Shown in pieces: positions 10,358 to 19,763 of a DNA stretch of 64,000 bases. Under the pieces are notes generated by a model that saw nothing but the letters and a program-made list of their open reading frames with translations, searched no databases and was not told where the DNA came from. Location of the stretch: contig NZ_FOCT01000008.1 in the NCBI RefSeq assembly GCF_900110185.1, forward strand, positions 1 through 64,000. The letters run 5' to 3'. Position numbers and translations under genes: made by a program. The first letter of the stretch is position 1; every line of letters begins with the position of its first letter. The stretch is from Nitrosospira multiformis (GTDB lineage Bacteria > Pseudomonadota > Gammaproteobacteria > Burkholderiales > Nitrosomonadaceae).

Positions 10358-11338
10358 TCATTCCAGCCTTATCCTCGGATCTACAAGCGTATAAGAAATG
10401 TCGGTCAATATCAGACCGACGATATAGAGCAAAGATCCCAGGAAAACCATCACGCGCACCACGGCAAAATCCTGAGAGTTGATCGCATCGATGGTATAGC
10501 TGCCCAATCCCGGAATGCCGAAAAATGATTCCACGATCAGACTTCCCAGAAACAGCAGGGGAATTACCACAACGGCTCCGGTAAGAATTGGAATCAGGGC
10601 ATTCTGCAGCACATGCCGGAACAGCACGGTACTTTCCGGCAGGCCCTTGGCACGGGCAGTACGCACGTAGTCCTTGCCCATTTCCTCCAGAAAAAGTGTC
10701 CGGTACCAGCGCGTGTTTGCGCCGGCCGCGCTGATGATGCCGATAATCACCGGCAGCACCAGGAACTTGGCCGAATCCAGTCCCTGGCTGTAACCTGATA
10801 TGGGCACGAGATGCCACAATTTGCTGATCAGAAATTGCCCTCCGATAATATAGAACAGGCTTGAGATGGACATTAGCGCGACGCATAGTACCACACCCCA
10901 AAAATCCACGTAGGTGGCCCGAAAAAATACCATCGTCAATGCGAAGGCGATATAAACGATGAGCCCCAGCACGAATACCGGAAGTGCAATGGCGAGACTG
11001 GGCAGCATGCGCGTCCTGATTTCGTAGGCGATGTCGCGCCCGTCATCGGCACGGCCGAAGCGGAACGCAAACATGGCGACGGATTTCTCGAAAAATATGG
11101 TACGGGTAATTTTCTCGAGGCCCTCCTCGGCATTGTTGAACATCAGCGGCTGATCATAGCCGTGCTCCTGTTTCCACTTGGCGATGGCCTCGGGTGTAAC
11201 ACGCTTGATGCCAAGCTGCATGCGCGCCATGTCATCGGGCGTGTTCACAACAAAAAACAAGGTGAAAGTAATCAGGTTCACGCCCACCAGAATGGGGATC
11301 GCATACAGGATGCGTCGGATGATGTAATTAAGCATCAC
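10358..11338 (-). CDS. yejB: Peptide ABC importer, permease (YejB type)
   Basis: A 326-residue permease of the DppB/OppB class, with the N-terminal membrane anchor YIIRRILYAIPILVGVN, a periplasmic segment, five further hydrophobic segments and the EAA motif (DYVRTARAKGLPESTVLFRH). It begins on the base after the solute-binding-protein stop codon, so translation of the two is probably coupled. Together with YejE it forms the membrane channel of the importer. Confidence 0.93.
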   Translation of the reverse strand: MMLNYIIRRILYAIPILVGVNLITFTLFFVVNTPDDMARMQLGIKRVTPEAIAKWKQEHGYDQPLMFNNAEEGLEKITRTIFFEKSVAMFAFRFGRADDGRDIAYEIRTRMLPSLAIALPVFVLGLIVYIAFALTMVFFRATYVDFWGVVLCVALMSISSLFYIIGGQFLISKLWHLVPISGYSQGLDSAKFLVLPVIIGIISAAGANTRWYRTLFLEEMGKDYVRTARAKGLPESTVLFRHVLQNALIPILTGAVVVIPLLFLGSLIVESFFGIPGLGSYTIDAINSQDFAVVRVMVFLGSLLYIVGLILTDISYTLVDPRIRLE

Positions 11339-13612
11339 TCACCCTTCAGCCTGAGCTTCCATTTTCAGCGCGACATCCGATATTCCTGTTCCTCGCTCCC
11401 TACGCCGATAAACAAGCACGGCGGGAAGCAGACTGCCGGCAAGCGCAATCAATCCCGCGATGGCGGGCCAGACTACCGGTTCATTCCACTCACGCCGCTT
11501 CTGCTCGCGCAAGACTCCGTCTATGCGCAGATATTTGACATTGTTGTTTGACAGTCTGTTCGGTTTGACGTTGCCATACCATGAGTGATACAAGCCGTAG
11601 TCTTTGGGATGATAGCCCCATAGCCAGGGTGCATCGTGGCGCAGGATATTGACCATTCTATCGATGATCTTCTGGCGCACAGGGCCGTTCTCCATATTCT
11701 TCATTTGCTCGAACAACCGGTTATATTCGGAATTGGAGTAATTGGAAGCATTCTCGCCTTCACTGCCTACCTTTTGCTGTGGACCATGTAGCAGGAACAG
11801 GAAATTCTCCGGATCGGGATAATCGGCGTTCCAGCCCCACTCGAAAATCTGGGCATTGCCCTTGCGAATCTTGTCCTGAAAGCGGTTGTAGTCCGTGCTG
11901 CGAACCACCAACTGGATCTTGAGTTTCTGAAATTGCTTGCGCATCCAGTCGAGGCTGGATTTATCCTCCGCGCCGCGAGCCGTTACGTCGAAATAAAGTA
12001 CGAGCGGCTCACCGGTTCTGGCGTTGATGCCGTTGGGATAACCTGCTTCTGCCAGTAATGCCTTGGCCACCTCTATCGACTTGCGGCGGGGCCGTCCGTC
12101 TACCCACTCATAGACTACGGGGTTGATGCCTTCTTTGCCCTCGCGATGCCCGGCGATGCCGGGAGCAATCGGACCTTGGGCGGGAATCCCGCGTCCGTTG
12201 GCAAATATGGAGACATACTCCTCGTAATCCACTGCAATGGAAATCGCCTGACGCAACTTCCGGGCCGATTCGCGGCCACGTTTCCCAACACCGCCGACGA
12301 CTGGGTCGAGCATATTGAAACCGACGTAATTTGTGGAAGTCGCAACAGCCGTTTCCAGCCGAATGCCCTGCTCCTTCATCGCTTCAGTTACGGTCGCCTC
12401 TCCCTGTCCTGTCAACTGCACAGCCTGGTCGAAACTGTCGGAACCGATATTGGAGGCATCGTAGTAACCCTGCAGAAACTTGTTCCAGCGTGGAATGCTT
12501 TCCTTCTCCCGGCTGTATACGACCTTTTCTATGAAAGGCAGCGGTTTACCGGCATCTTTCAGCAGCCCCCCTTCCGCATCCTCCGGCATTCCCTCGGAAG
12601 GGTAAGTTTCACCATGAAAATTGGGATTCTTTTCCAGCACCATAATCCGATTGGGATTATTCTCCGACAGCATGTAGGGCCCGGTGCCGACGGGATACCA
12701 GTCGAGGTTGATATTTTTTTCCCACAGGCCTTTCTGGCTGTAGAAGCGCTCAGCCTCCCAAGGAATAGGTGCGAAAAAAGGCATTGCCAGCCAGTACCTG
12801 AACTGCGGATATTTGCCCTTGATCTTGATGCGATAGGTATACCGGTCCACCACTTCGGCCCCCTCCAGGGGGTAACGTGCAAGATCCAGGTAATCCTCGC
12901 CGTCCTGCTCGCGTCCGCTCTGCTCCCCCTGCTCCTTGGACTGCTCTTTGAACGCCATCTCGAGCGTTGTCGCATATTCCTTGAGGCCCACGATGTAATC
13001 GGACATCAGGCCGAAAATAGGGGAGTGCAGCCGGGGATGAGCCAGTCGCTTGATCTGGAAAACGTAATCTGCAGCGGTGAGTTCCCGGGAGCCGGTTTGC
13101 GAAAAATCGCTCAACTTGTAAATGCCACGTACATCCTCCTCGCCAAGCCTGTGATAAAGGAACTCTCCCTGTGAGTCCCTGGCGAAGGCCGGATGAGGTT
13201 GATAACGTATACCGGACTTGATTGAAATTTCATAAACGGTAAAGGCGATCTGACCGGCGTCCACATTGTCGCCCAGGCGCGCGCCTTTTTCGTCAAAATA
13301 ATGCACCTCCGGCATTTTCGTCGCGGAAGCGGGAATCAATTCGTAGGGACGTTTCAGGTAATGGTATTGCAGCGGCGGTTCATATATCTGCGCTGTAAAA
13401 AGAATCTCATTGGAGCTGTAGGACTGCACCGGGTCCAGGTGCTTGGGGCGCTCGGCAAAAGCAGCATAAAGTATATTTTTTTCCGCATCCGCGGCAGGAT
13501 ATGGACTGTTCCAAGGGTTGCCGCTGCAGGCGCACACCAGAACAGCAAGGAATGCGGGAAGGAAGTGCGTCGCTGGCAAGGTTGCGGTCTTATTCAGAAA
13601 TTGGGTAAACAC
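11339..13612 (-). CDS. yejA: Peptide ABC importer, solute-binding protein with C-terminal anchor
   Basis: A 757-residue family 5 extracellular solute-binding protein, the first gene of the importer operon. The N-terminus is a lipoprotein-like signal whose lipobox reads V-C-A-C with Cys29 as the probable lipidated residue. The family 5 core follows (DPVQSYSSNEILFTAQIYEPPLQY; later GWNADYPDPENFLFLL). The C-terminus is odd: residues 713-735 form a hydrophobic helix followed by YRRRERGTG, which looks like a second membrane anchor. At 757 residues it is longer than typical YejA (about 600). The yejA name rests on the operon and family; substrate specificity is inferred. Confidence 0.87.
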   Translation of the reverse strand: MFTQFLNKTATLPATHFLPAFLAVLVCACSGNPWNSPYPAADAEKNILYAAFAERPKHLDPVQSYSSNEILFTAQIYEPPLQYHYLKRPYELIPASATKMPEVHYFDEKGARLGDNVDAGQIAFTVYEISIKSGIRYQPHPAFARDSQGEFLYHRLGEEDVRGIYKLSDFSQTGSRELTAADYVFQIKRLAHPRLHSPIFGLMSDYIVGLKEYATTLEMAFKEQSKEQGEQSGREQDGEDYLDLARYPLEGAEVVDRYTYRIKIKGKYPQFRYWLAMPFFAPIPWEAERFYSQKGLWEKNINLDWYPVGTGPYMLSENNPNRIMVLEKNPNFHGETYPSEGMPEDAEGGLLKDAGKPLPFIEKVVYSREKESIPRWNKFLQGYYDASNIGSDSFDQAVQLTGQGEATVTEAMKEQGIRLETAVATSTNYVGFNMLDPVVGGVGKRGRESARKLRQAISIAVDYEEYVSIFANGRGIPAQGPIAPGIAGHREGKEGINPVVYEWVDGRPRRKSIEVAKALLAEAGYPNGINARTGEPLVLYFDVTARGAEDKSSLDWMRKQFQKLKIQLVVRSTDYNRFQDKIRKGNAQIFEWGWNADYPDPENFLFLLHGPQQKVGSEGENASNYSNSEYNRLFEQMKNMENGPVRQKIIDRMVNILRHDAPWLWGYHPKDYGLYHSWYGNVKPNRLSNNNVKYLRIDGVLREQKRREWNEPVVWPAIAGLIALAGSLLPAVLVYRRRERGTGISDVALKMEAQAEG

Positions 13613-13894
13613 AGGCTTGATGATACAGGGGCAATTCTTGATTCCTCATGGGCGGATTTTCGGCAAACCGTGTGATTCTACAAGCATGCAACAGTTGAAG
13701 CTATAATGCCGGAGTTGGCCAGGTTCAGCGTGTATTTCAGTTCGACGCTATACGTCACGTTATTTGCCCGTGTACCTTGACCCCCAGTTTTGTCAGGAGT
13801 TCAAGCCGTCTGCGCGACTTCGGGACATCCGGACAAGCAGGGACGCCGTATTTCTATATTTCACATCGTTACTCCAACGCCGCAAGGATATGAC

Positions 13895-14677
13895 ATGACA
13901 TTTCTCGCCAGCAAGCGCATTCTCATCACGGGTCTTCTGACCAATCGTTCGATTGCATATGGCATCGCAAAGGCGATGCATCGCGAGGGCGCCCAGCTTG
14001 CCTTTACTTATCAAGGGGAAGGTGTGCGTGAACGGGTCGAAAAAGTCATTAAGGAATTTGACAGCGATCTGCTGTTTCCTTGTGATGTTTCAAAGGATGA
14101 GGAAATCGACCGATGTTTCGATGATCTCGCAAAGCGCTGGGATGACCTCGATGGCATTGTTCACTCCATTGCCTTTGCTCCACGCGAGGCGCTCAGCGGA
14201 GATTATCTTGAAACCGTAAACCGGGAGGCTTTTCGTATTGCCCACGATGTCAGTTCCTACAGTTTCGCTGCGCTGGCAAAAGCTGCCCTTCCACTGATGC
14301 AGGGACGAAATGGCGCGCTTCTGACGCTCTCCTATCTGGGTGCAACAAGGGTGATGCCGAATTACAACGTTATGGGACTGGCCAAGGCAAGTCTCGAAGC
14401 CAATGTCCGCTTCATGGCGTCCAGTCTGGGTCCCAAGGGAATACGCGTCAATGCGATTTCGGCAGGACCGATCAAAACGCTGGCTGCGGCAGGAATCGGC
14501 AACTTTGGAAAGCTGCTGAGCTACACGGAGAAGGTTGCGCCGCTGCGGCGTAATGTATCGATCATGGATGTGGGCAATGTGGCCGCCTTTCTATGCAGTG
14601 ATCTGGCAGGCGGCATAACAGGCGAAATTACTCATGTCGATGCCGGATTCAACACGATTGCCTTCGACACCCTCTAA
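13895..14677 (+). CDS. fabI: Enoyl-[acyl-carrier-protein] reductase (NADH)
   Basis: FabI performs the last reductive step of each fatty-acid elongation cycle. The 260-residue protein has the family length. It shows the nucleotide-binding region [13 protein letters not shown], the active-site pattern with Tyr147, Tyr157 and Lys164 ([18 protein letters not shown]), and the segment [14 protein letters not shown]. The frame stays open upstream to 13790, but the family N-terminus and an AAGGA Shine-Dalgarno put the start at 13895. The 282-bp gap to the divergent transporter operon contains a TATAAT at 13702-13707 that may be a -10 box, though its -35 is poor. Confidence 0.95.
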   Translation: MTFLASKRILITGLLTNRSIAYGIAKAMHREGAQLAFTYQGEGVRERVEKVIKEFDSDLLFPCDVSKDEEIDRCFDDLAKRWDDLDGIVHSIAFAPREALSGDYLETVNREAFRIAHDVSSYSFAALAKAALPLMQGRNGALLTLSYLGATRVMPNYNVMGLAKASLEANVRFMASSLGPKGIRVNAISAGPIKTLAAAGIGNFGKLLSYTEKVAPLRRNVSIMDVGNVAAFLCSDLAGGITGEITHVDAGFNTIAFDTL

Positions 14678-14690
14678 TCCCGGAGCATGG

Positions 14691-16577
14691 CTACTTCTCG
14701 AGGTTTTCACTCCTGACCGATACATCATACCTTTTCTTGATTCCATCCAGATAGGATGAAAATTCTTCCTGGGCGAACAACTGGCTCAGTTGGCCTGCAA
14801 AAGCTTTTCGCTCGTCTGCACTGGGCGTCCGCGACTCGATGACACGGTCAACGCGAATCAGGGTAAAACCACCCTGAGCATTCGGCATGCCTGAATAGGC
14901 CGGGAGGTGATTTGTTTCAGCCCTGAAAATCGCCTGTACCGTCTCATTGTCAAAACCCTGGCGCTCCCTTCTGGAAACCAGCTGGCTGGAGGTCCATTTG
15001 ATTGCGGCAGTCTTTCCCTGCTGCAGCTGTGCAAGCTGCTCCTTCCCTTCGTTTACCGCTGCTTTGGAAGCCTCCTCCCGGGCGATCAACACTGCGATTT
15101 TATCCCTCAACTCATCCACAGAAGGGGTAGTGGCCGGTCTGTAGTCAAGCACTCTAGCCGAAACAAGCGTGTTGGGAGAAACTTCAATCGCCTCCGTGTT
15201 GCGTTTATCCTTGATCGCATCTTCTGAAAATATTGCCTGAAGCAGCCTTTCATTGTTGAGATAAGGCGGCTCATCCGAGTTCATCCGAATCCAGTCGCTC
15301 TGCTGTATGGTCAAGCCAAGACTTTCCGCGACCGGTTTCAGGCTATCGCTCTGCTCATACACCATGTTACTGAAGCTGTCCGCCATTTCACCAAACGTCT
15401 TTGCAGCTTTCTGTTTCCTGACTTCCTGTTCAACCTGCTTCTTCACTTCCTCGAAACTCGCCTGCTTTCCGCCTCTTGCCTCCGCCAGCAGGATGATATG
15501 AAATCCATGCTCAGTCTCGACGATATCGCTGATTTCACCCGGCTTCATCCGGAAAACCACGTCCTCGAATGACTTCGTCATCATGTTGCGGGCGAAAAAA
15601 CCGAGATCTCCGCCCGTTGGCGCGGAGCCCGGATCCTGGGAATGCTGTTTCGCTAGTTCCGCAAAACGCTGTGGGGATTTTCTGACCTCGGCCAGCAGTT
15701 CCTCAGCTTTGGCGCGCGCTGCCGCGCGATCAGAAGCGGAAGCCGAAGCAGGTGCGCTTATGAGGATATGACTCGCACGGCGTTCTTCAGGTTGTCCGAA
15801 TTCGTGCTTGTGCTCCTCATAATAGGCCAGCGCTTCATCGGCGGTTACCTGCGCCTTCTCGGCCAGCGCATCCATCGATAACACTACATACTCGACCCGC
15901 GCCTGCTCCGGCACTTGGAATTCGGCCTTGTGCGCCTCATAGTAAGCCTTGATGGCGTCATCACCCGGTTTGACATTCGCGAGAAACCGTTCCGGTTGGA
16001 TTTGAACAACACTCACTTCACGCTTTTCGTCACCCAGGCGCAGGATTCTTTCCGCCACCGAATGGGAAATAAACGCATTTTTGGAGAAAGGATCAACCAG
16101 TTGCTGCCGCATCAAATCCTGACGCAGGCGTGCTTCAAAAGCGCGCGCGTTCATTCCCTGGCTCCGCAGCCATTCTTCATAGCGCTGCTTCGAAAAATTT
16201 CCGTCTTCCTGAAATAAGTCGATGTTCTGGATCATCTCGACCAGTTGCGCGTCGGCCACCCCCAATCCAACGCGAAATGCTTCCTGCCGCAGCAAGCGCT
16301 GCTGGATCAATCCTTCCAGGATGGCCGCTCTCACTTCGGGTTTCTCCAGCAGCGCCGGGCTGAAATTCTCTCCCATCGTGGCGCGCATATTCTCCTGCTG
16401 ATTGCGCAGCGCCTGCTCAAATTCCTGGCGGGAGATTTTTTCTCCTGCGGCGAGCGCCACATGGTCACCCCCATCCGCATTGCGATAGGATTCGACGCCC
16501 CAGAAAACGAACGGTAACGTGGCAAGTCCCAGGATGATCTGAACGATGCGTCTTTTCTTGTTGACGAAATCAAACAT
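14691..16577 (-). CDS. ppiD: Periplasmic folding chaperone / peptidyl-prolyl isomerase (PpiD)
   Basis: A 628-residue PpiD-type protein anchored in the inner membrane by a helix at about residues 12-29, with a SurA-like N-terminal chaperone region and a parvulin rotamase domain around residues 262-360 (ASHILIS, GGDLGFF, GFHIILL). It helps outer-membrane and secreted proteins fold after export. It is the last gene of the tig-clpP-clpX-lon-hupB block. A strong terminator sits 20 bp before its start and I see no clear Shine-Dalgarno, so its expression may be limited. It converges on fabI with a 13-bp gap. Confidence 0.94.
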   Translation of the reverse strand: MFDFVNKKRRIVQIILGLATLPFVFWGVESYRNADGGDHVALAAGEKISRQEFEQALRNQQENMRATMGENFSPALLEKPEVRAAILEGLIQQRLLRQEAFRVGLGVADAQLVEMIQNIDLFQEDGNFSKQRYEEWLRSQGMNARAFEARLRQDLMRQQLVDPFSKNAFISHSVAERILRLGDEKREVSVVQIQPERFLANVKPGDDAIKAYYEAHKAEFQVPEQARVEYVVLSMDALAEKAQVTADEALAYYEEHKHEFGQPEERRASHILISAPASASASDRAAARAKAEELLAEVRKSPQRFAELAKQHSQDPGSAPTGGDLGFFARNMMTKSFEDVVFRMKPGEISDIVETEHGFHIILLAEARGGKQASFEEVKKQVEQEVRKQKAAKTFGEMADSFSNMVYEQSDSLKPVAESLGLTIQQSDWIRMNSDEPPYLNNERLLQAIFSEDAIKDKRNTEAIEVSPNTLVSARVLDYRPATTPSVDELRDKIAVLIAREEASKAAVNEGKEQLAQLQQGKTAAIKWTSSQLVSRRERQGFDNETVQAIFRAETNHLPAYSGMPNAQGGFTLIRVDRVIESRTPSADERKAFAGQLSQLFAQEEFSSYLDGIKKRYDVSVRSENLEK

Positions 16578-16596
16578 TGAATGACGGAAAACGAAT

Positions 16597-16620
16597 AAAA
16601 AAGGCGAACTCGCGTTCGCC
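16597..16620 (-). terminator. Rho-independent terminator after tRNA-Asp
   Basis: On the minus strand a perfect 7-bp stem (GGCGAAC / GTTCGCC) with the loop GCGA is followed directly by TTTTTT. It lies 16 bp past the 3' end of tRNA-Asp and 20 bp before the ppiD start. It would end the hupB-tRNA transcript and reduce read-through into ppiD. Confidence 0.85.
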
Positions 16621-16636
16621 CTGATATAAACAGATA

Positions 16637-16713
16637 TGGCGGAGTGGACGGGACTCGAACCCGCGACCCCCGGCGTGACAGGCCGGTATTCTAACCAACT
16701 GAACTACCACTCC
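16637..16713 (-). tRNA. tRNA-Asp (anticodon GUC)
   Basis: A 77-nt gene with the CCA end encoded. The anticodon stem-loop CCGGCCTGTCACGCCGG carries GTC, the T arm GGTTCGAGTCC is intact, and the acceptor stem GGAGTGG pairs with CCACTCC. It lies 14 bp downstream of tRNA-Val and is probably cut from the same transcript. Confidence 0.97.
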
Positions 16714-16727
16714 AATAAATCTAACTC

Positions 16728-16803
16728 TGGTGGGTGCTGACGGGGTCGAACCGCCGACATTCGCCTTGTAAGGGCGACGCTCTACCAACTGAGCTAAGCA
16801 CCC
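16728..16803 (-). tRNA. tRNA-Val (anticodon UAC)
   Basis: A 76-nt gene with encoded CCA. The anticodon stem-loop contains CCTTACAAGG (anticodon TAC), the T arm has GGTTCGACCCC, and the acceptor stem begins GGGTGCT. It starts 14 bp after the hupB stop codon, so it is most simply transcribed from the hupB promoter. Confidence 0.97.
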
Positions 16804-16817
16804 CCGCCGATAAGCCG

Positions 16818-17090
16818 CTAGTTTACTGCATCCTTGAGCGCCTTGCCAGCAATGAATTTAGGAACCTTGGTAGATTCGATTGTGATAGCAGCGCCTGTAC
16901 GGGGGTTGCGGCCGGTGCGGGCGGCACGCGTGCCTACCTTGAACGTCCCAAATCCTACCAGTGTTACACTTTGGCCTTTCTTAAGAGCGGCTTTGATCGC
17001 TTCCAGCGCACCGTCCAGCGCATTTCCCGCCGAAGCTTTGGAAATGTCCGATGATTTCGCGATGGCATCGATGAGTTCAGCTTTATTCAC
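16818..17090 (-). CDS. hupB: DNA-binding protein HU-beta
   Basis: A 90-residue HU protein, the abundant nucleoid-bending factor. It starts [11 protein letters not shown] and shows the DNA-binding arm signature [21 protein letters not shown] with the apex proline. It is complete and of normal length. It follows lon, as in many proteobacteria, but has a good promoter of its own at 17139-17167. Two tRNA genes follow within 16 bp, forming a mixed mRNA/tRNA unit that ends at the 16597-16620 terminator. Confidence 0.97.
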   Translation of the reverse strand: MNKAELIDAIAKSSDISKASAGNALDGALEAIKAALKKGQSVTLVGFGTFKVGTRAARTGRNPRTGAAITIESTKVPKFIAGKALKDAVN

Positions 17091-17138
17091 GTGATTCCCC
17101 TTTCATTATTGTTAAGAGAGTAAAAACCCTGCAAACGT

Positions 17139-17167
17139 TTTATATCAAGCGGCTTGTGCGTGGTCAA
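17139..17167 (-). promoter_or_regulatory. Sigma-70 promoter of hupB
   Basis: Read on the minus strand: TTGACC (17167-17162), a 17-bp spacer, TATAAA (17144-17139). It lies about 50 bp before the hupB start in the lon-hupB gap. Spacing is optimal and both boxes are close to consensus. Confidence 0.72.
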
Positions 17168-17260
17168 GCCATTGTAAAAATATTTCCGCTTCGCCTTTAT
17201 AAAACCTTTGCAGGCCATTAGCCCTCTATCACTCCTGTTATCCAGACTCTTTAACCAAAC

Positions 17261-19672
17261 CTAGTGCTTGATGACCGCCGGCGTCACATCCCCTTCCACC
17301 GCAACAGGAGCGGGAACTGATGAAGGAGGAGTTGGAAGCGGTTCGGGTTTGGATTCCAGGGCCAGATCCAGCACCTGATCTATCCATTTGACTGGGTGGA
17401 TATCCAACCTGTTTTTGATATTCTCCGGGATTTCGTTCAGATCTTTAACATTATCCTCGGGAATCAGCACAGTCTTTATGCCGCCGCGGTGCGCTGCCAG
17501 CAGTTTTTCCTTGAGCCCCCCAATTGCCAGCACCTCACCCCGAAGTGTGATCTCACCGGTCATCGCGACAGTTGCACGCGCCGGAATGTTGGTCAACGCC
17601 GACACCATCGCCACGCAGATACCTATACCGGCACTGGGGCCATCTTTCGGTGTCGCACCTTCCGGCAGATGGATATGGATGTCGTTCTTCTGGTAAAAAT
17701 CATCCGCAATACCCAGAGCCCGTGACCGGCTGCGAACCACCGACAGGGCGGCCTGGACCGATTCCTGCATGACCTCGCCCAGCTTTCCTGTCGTGATGGA
17801 CTTACCCTTGCCTGGCAATACGACGGCCTCGATCGTCAGCAATTCCCCTCCGACCTCGGTCCAGGCGAGGCCCGTCACCTGCCCGATCTGGTTCTTTTCC
17901 TCCGCGACGCCGTAGGTGTAACGCCTTACGCCGAGGTATTTGTCGAGGTTCCTCCCGGTGACAGTAATCCGTTTCTGGCCGCCCTTCAGCAGCAGCGCCT
18001 TTACCACTTTACGGCATATCTTGGAAATTTCGCGCTCCATCGCCCGCACACCCGCTTCGCGTGTGTAATAGCGCGTGATATCCCGCAGGGCTGACTCCGA
18101 GACGGTCAATTCATTTTCCTTCAAGCCGTGATTTTTCATCTGTTTCGGCAACAGATAGCGTGTCGCGATGTTGAGTTTTTCATCCTCGGTGTAGCCGGAC
18201 AGCCGAATCACTTCCATGCGGTCCAGCAGCGGCGCAGGGATGTTCAACGTATTCGCGGTCGCGACGAACATGACGTCCGACAGATCATACTCAACCTCGA
18301 CATAGTGATCGACGAACGAGTTATTCTGCTCGGGATCCAGGACTTCCAGGAGTGCGGATGAGGGGTCGCCCCGAAAATCCATGCCCATCTTGTCCACCTC
18401 GTCGAGCAGGAACAAGGGGTTCTTCACACCCACTTTCGCCATGTTCTGCAGGATCTTGCCCGGCATGGAACCGATATAGGTACGGCGATGACCACGTACC
18501 TCCGCTTCGTCCCTAACGCCGCCGAGCGACATGCGGACGAACTTTCGGTTAGTAGCCCGGGCGATCGATTGCCCCAAAGAAGTCTTCCCTACCCCGGGCG
18601 GTCCCACCAGACAGAGGATAGGCGCTTTCAACTTATCCACGCGCTGTTGTACCGCCAGATACTCGACAATCCGTTCCTTGACCTTTTCCAGGCCGTAGTG
18701 ATCCTGCTCGAGCACGGCTTCCGCAACGCTGAGGTCTTTGCTTATCTTGCTTTTTTTCTTCCATGGCAGAGCCACCAGCGCATCAATATAATTACGCACC
18801 ACAGTGGCTTCAGCCGACATGGGCGACATCAACCGCAGTTTTTTCAACTCCGATTCCGCCTTGGCGCGCGCCTCCTTGGACATCTGGGCGCTTTTGATCT
18901 TCTTGTCCATCTCTTCCAGATCAGCGCCTTCCTCGCCTTCACCCAGCTCCTTCTGGATGGCCTTCACCTGCTCATTGAGATAGTAGTCCCGCTGGCTTTT
19001 TTCCATCTGCCGCTTTACACGGCCACGAATACGCTTTTCCACCTGAAGTATGTCAAGCTCTGTTTCCAGCAGACCAAGCAAGTGCTCCAGGCGCTTTGGC
19101 ACATCGAAAATTTCCAGCACTTCCTGCTTCTGCTCAAGCTTCAAAGGCAGGTGCGCGGCGATGGTATCAGCCAGACGGCCTGCTTCGTCTATGCCGCTGA
19201 GCGAAGTCAGGATCTCCGGAGGAATCTTCTTGTTCAGCTTCACGTACTGATCGAACTGGGCCAGCATGGCGCGGCGCATCGCCTCGACCTCATGGTTATC
19301 CACGGCATCGGGCGGCAGCAATGCTGCCTCGCCGGCGAAGTACGTACCGTCGTCAACCACTTTCATGATGCGAGCGCGGCGACCGCCTTCCACCAATACT
19401 TTCACAGTACCATCAGGCAGCTTGAGCATTTGCAGCAGGTTTGCGACGCTGCATACCCCGTACAGATCTTCGGGTGCGGGCTCGTCCTTGGCTGCAAACT
19501 TCTGCGCCACAAGCAAAATGCTCTTGCCGGATTCCATCGCGATTTCCAGCGCCTTAATGGACTTGGGCCGGCCGACAAACAGGGGAATCACCATGTGCGG
19601 AAAAACCACCACATCGCGCAATGGCAACAAAGGTAATGAAATCTGATTTTGATCGTTCATGGGAGAGGACAT
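17261..19672 (-). CDS. lon: ATP-dependent protease La
   Basis: Lon degrades misfolded and short-lived regulatory proteins in the cytoplasm. The 803-residue protein has the usual length, with the N-terminal substrate domain, the AAA+ domain with Walker A GPPGVGKTS starting near residue 357, and the C-terminal protease domain with catalytic Ser680 in KDGPSAG; the Lys partner is in the GGLKEKLLAAHRGG segment. The start at 19672 has an AGGTGA ribosome-binding site; an in-frame ATG lies four codons further in. It follows clpX after 91 bp and has a heat-shock-type promoter in that gap. Confidence 0.97.
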   Translation of the reverse strand: MSSPMNDQNQISLPLLPLRDVVVFPHMVIPLFVGRPKSIKALEIAMESGKSILLVAQKFAAKDEPAPEDLYGVCSVANLLQMLKLPDGTVKVLVEGGRRARIMKVVDDGTYFAGEAALLPPDAVDNHEVEAMRRAMLAQFDQYVKLNKKIPPEILTSLSGIDEAGRLADTIAAHLPLKLEQKQEVLEIFDVPKRLEHLLGLLETELDILQVEKRIRGRVKRQMEKSQRDYYLNEQVKAIQKELGEGEEGADLEEMDKKIKSAQMSKEARAKAESELKKLRLMSPMSAEATVVRNYIDALVALPWKKKSKISKDLSVAEAVLEQDHYGLEKVKERIVEYLAVQQRVDKLKAPILCLVGPPGVGKTSLGQSIARATNRKFVRMSLGGVRDEAEVRGHRRTYIGSMPGKILQNMAKVGVKNPLFLLDEVDKMGMDFRGDPSSALLEVLDPEQNNSFVDHYVEVEYDLSDVMFVATANTLNIPAPLLDRMEVIRLSGYTEDEKLNIATRYLLPKQMKNHGLKENELTVSESALRDITRYYTREAGVRAMEREISKICRKVVKALLLKGGQKRITVTGRNLDKYLGVRRYTYGVAEEKNQIGQVTGLAWTEVGGELLTIEAVVLPGKGKSITTGKLGEVMQESVQAALSVVRSRSRALGIADDFYQKNDIHIHLPEGATPKDGPSAGIGICVAMVSALTNIPARATVAMTGEITLRGEVLAIGGLKEKLLAAHRGGIKTVLIPEDNVKDLNEIPENIKNRLDIHPVKWIDQVLDLALESKPEPLPTPPSSVPAPVAVEGDVTPAVIKH

Positions 19673-19704
19673 ATCGGCTCACCTATAAGAAACAAACGAT
19701 AGTT

Positions 19705-19730
19705 ATGGGGACGCCGTAAAGAAATTCAAG
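19705..19730 (-). promoter_or_regulatory. Sigma-32 (heat-shock) type promoter of lon
   Basis: On the minus strand CTTGAA (19730-19725), a 14-bp spacer and CCCCATAAC (from 19710) match the RpoH consensus CTTGAA-N13/14-CCCCAT. It lies between the clpX stop and the lon start, about 33 bp before the ATG, so it should give lon its own heat-shock transcript. Confidence 0.75.
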
Positions 19731-19763
19731 CAACGACGGCAATGTCGAAACACGAAACCCGGA

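Noticed and set aside
18488..19636. Long open frame (382 codons) on the plus strand inside lon
   Set aside because: Pure antisense shadow of lon: no family features, no ribosome-binding site, and composition explained by the coding strand.
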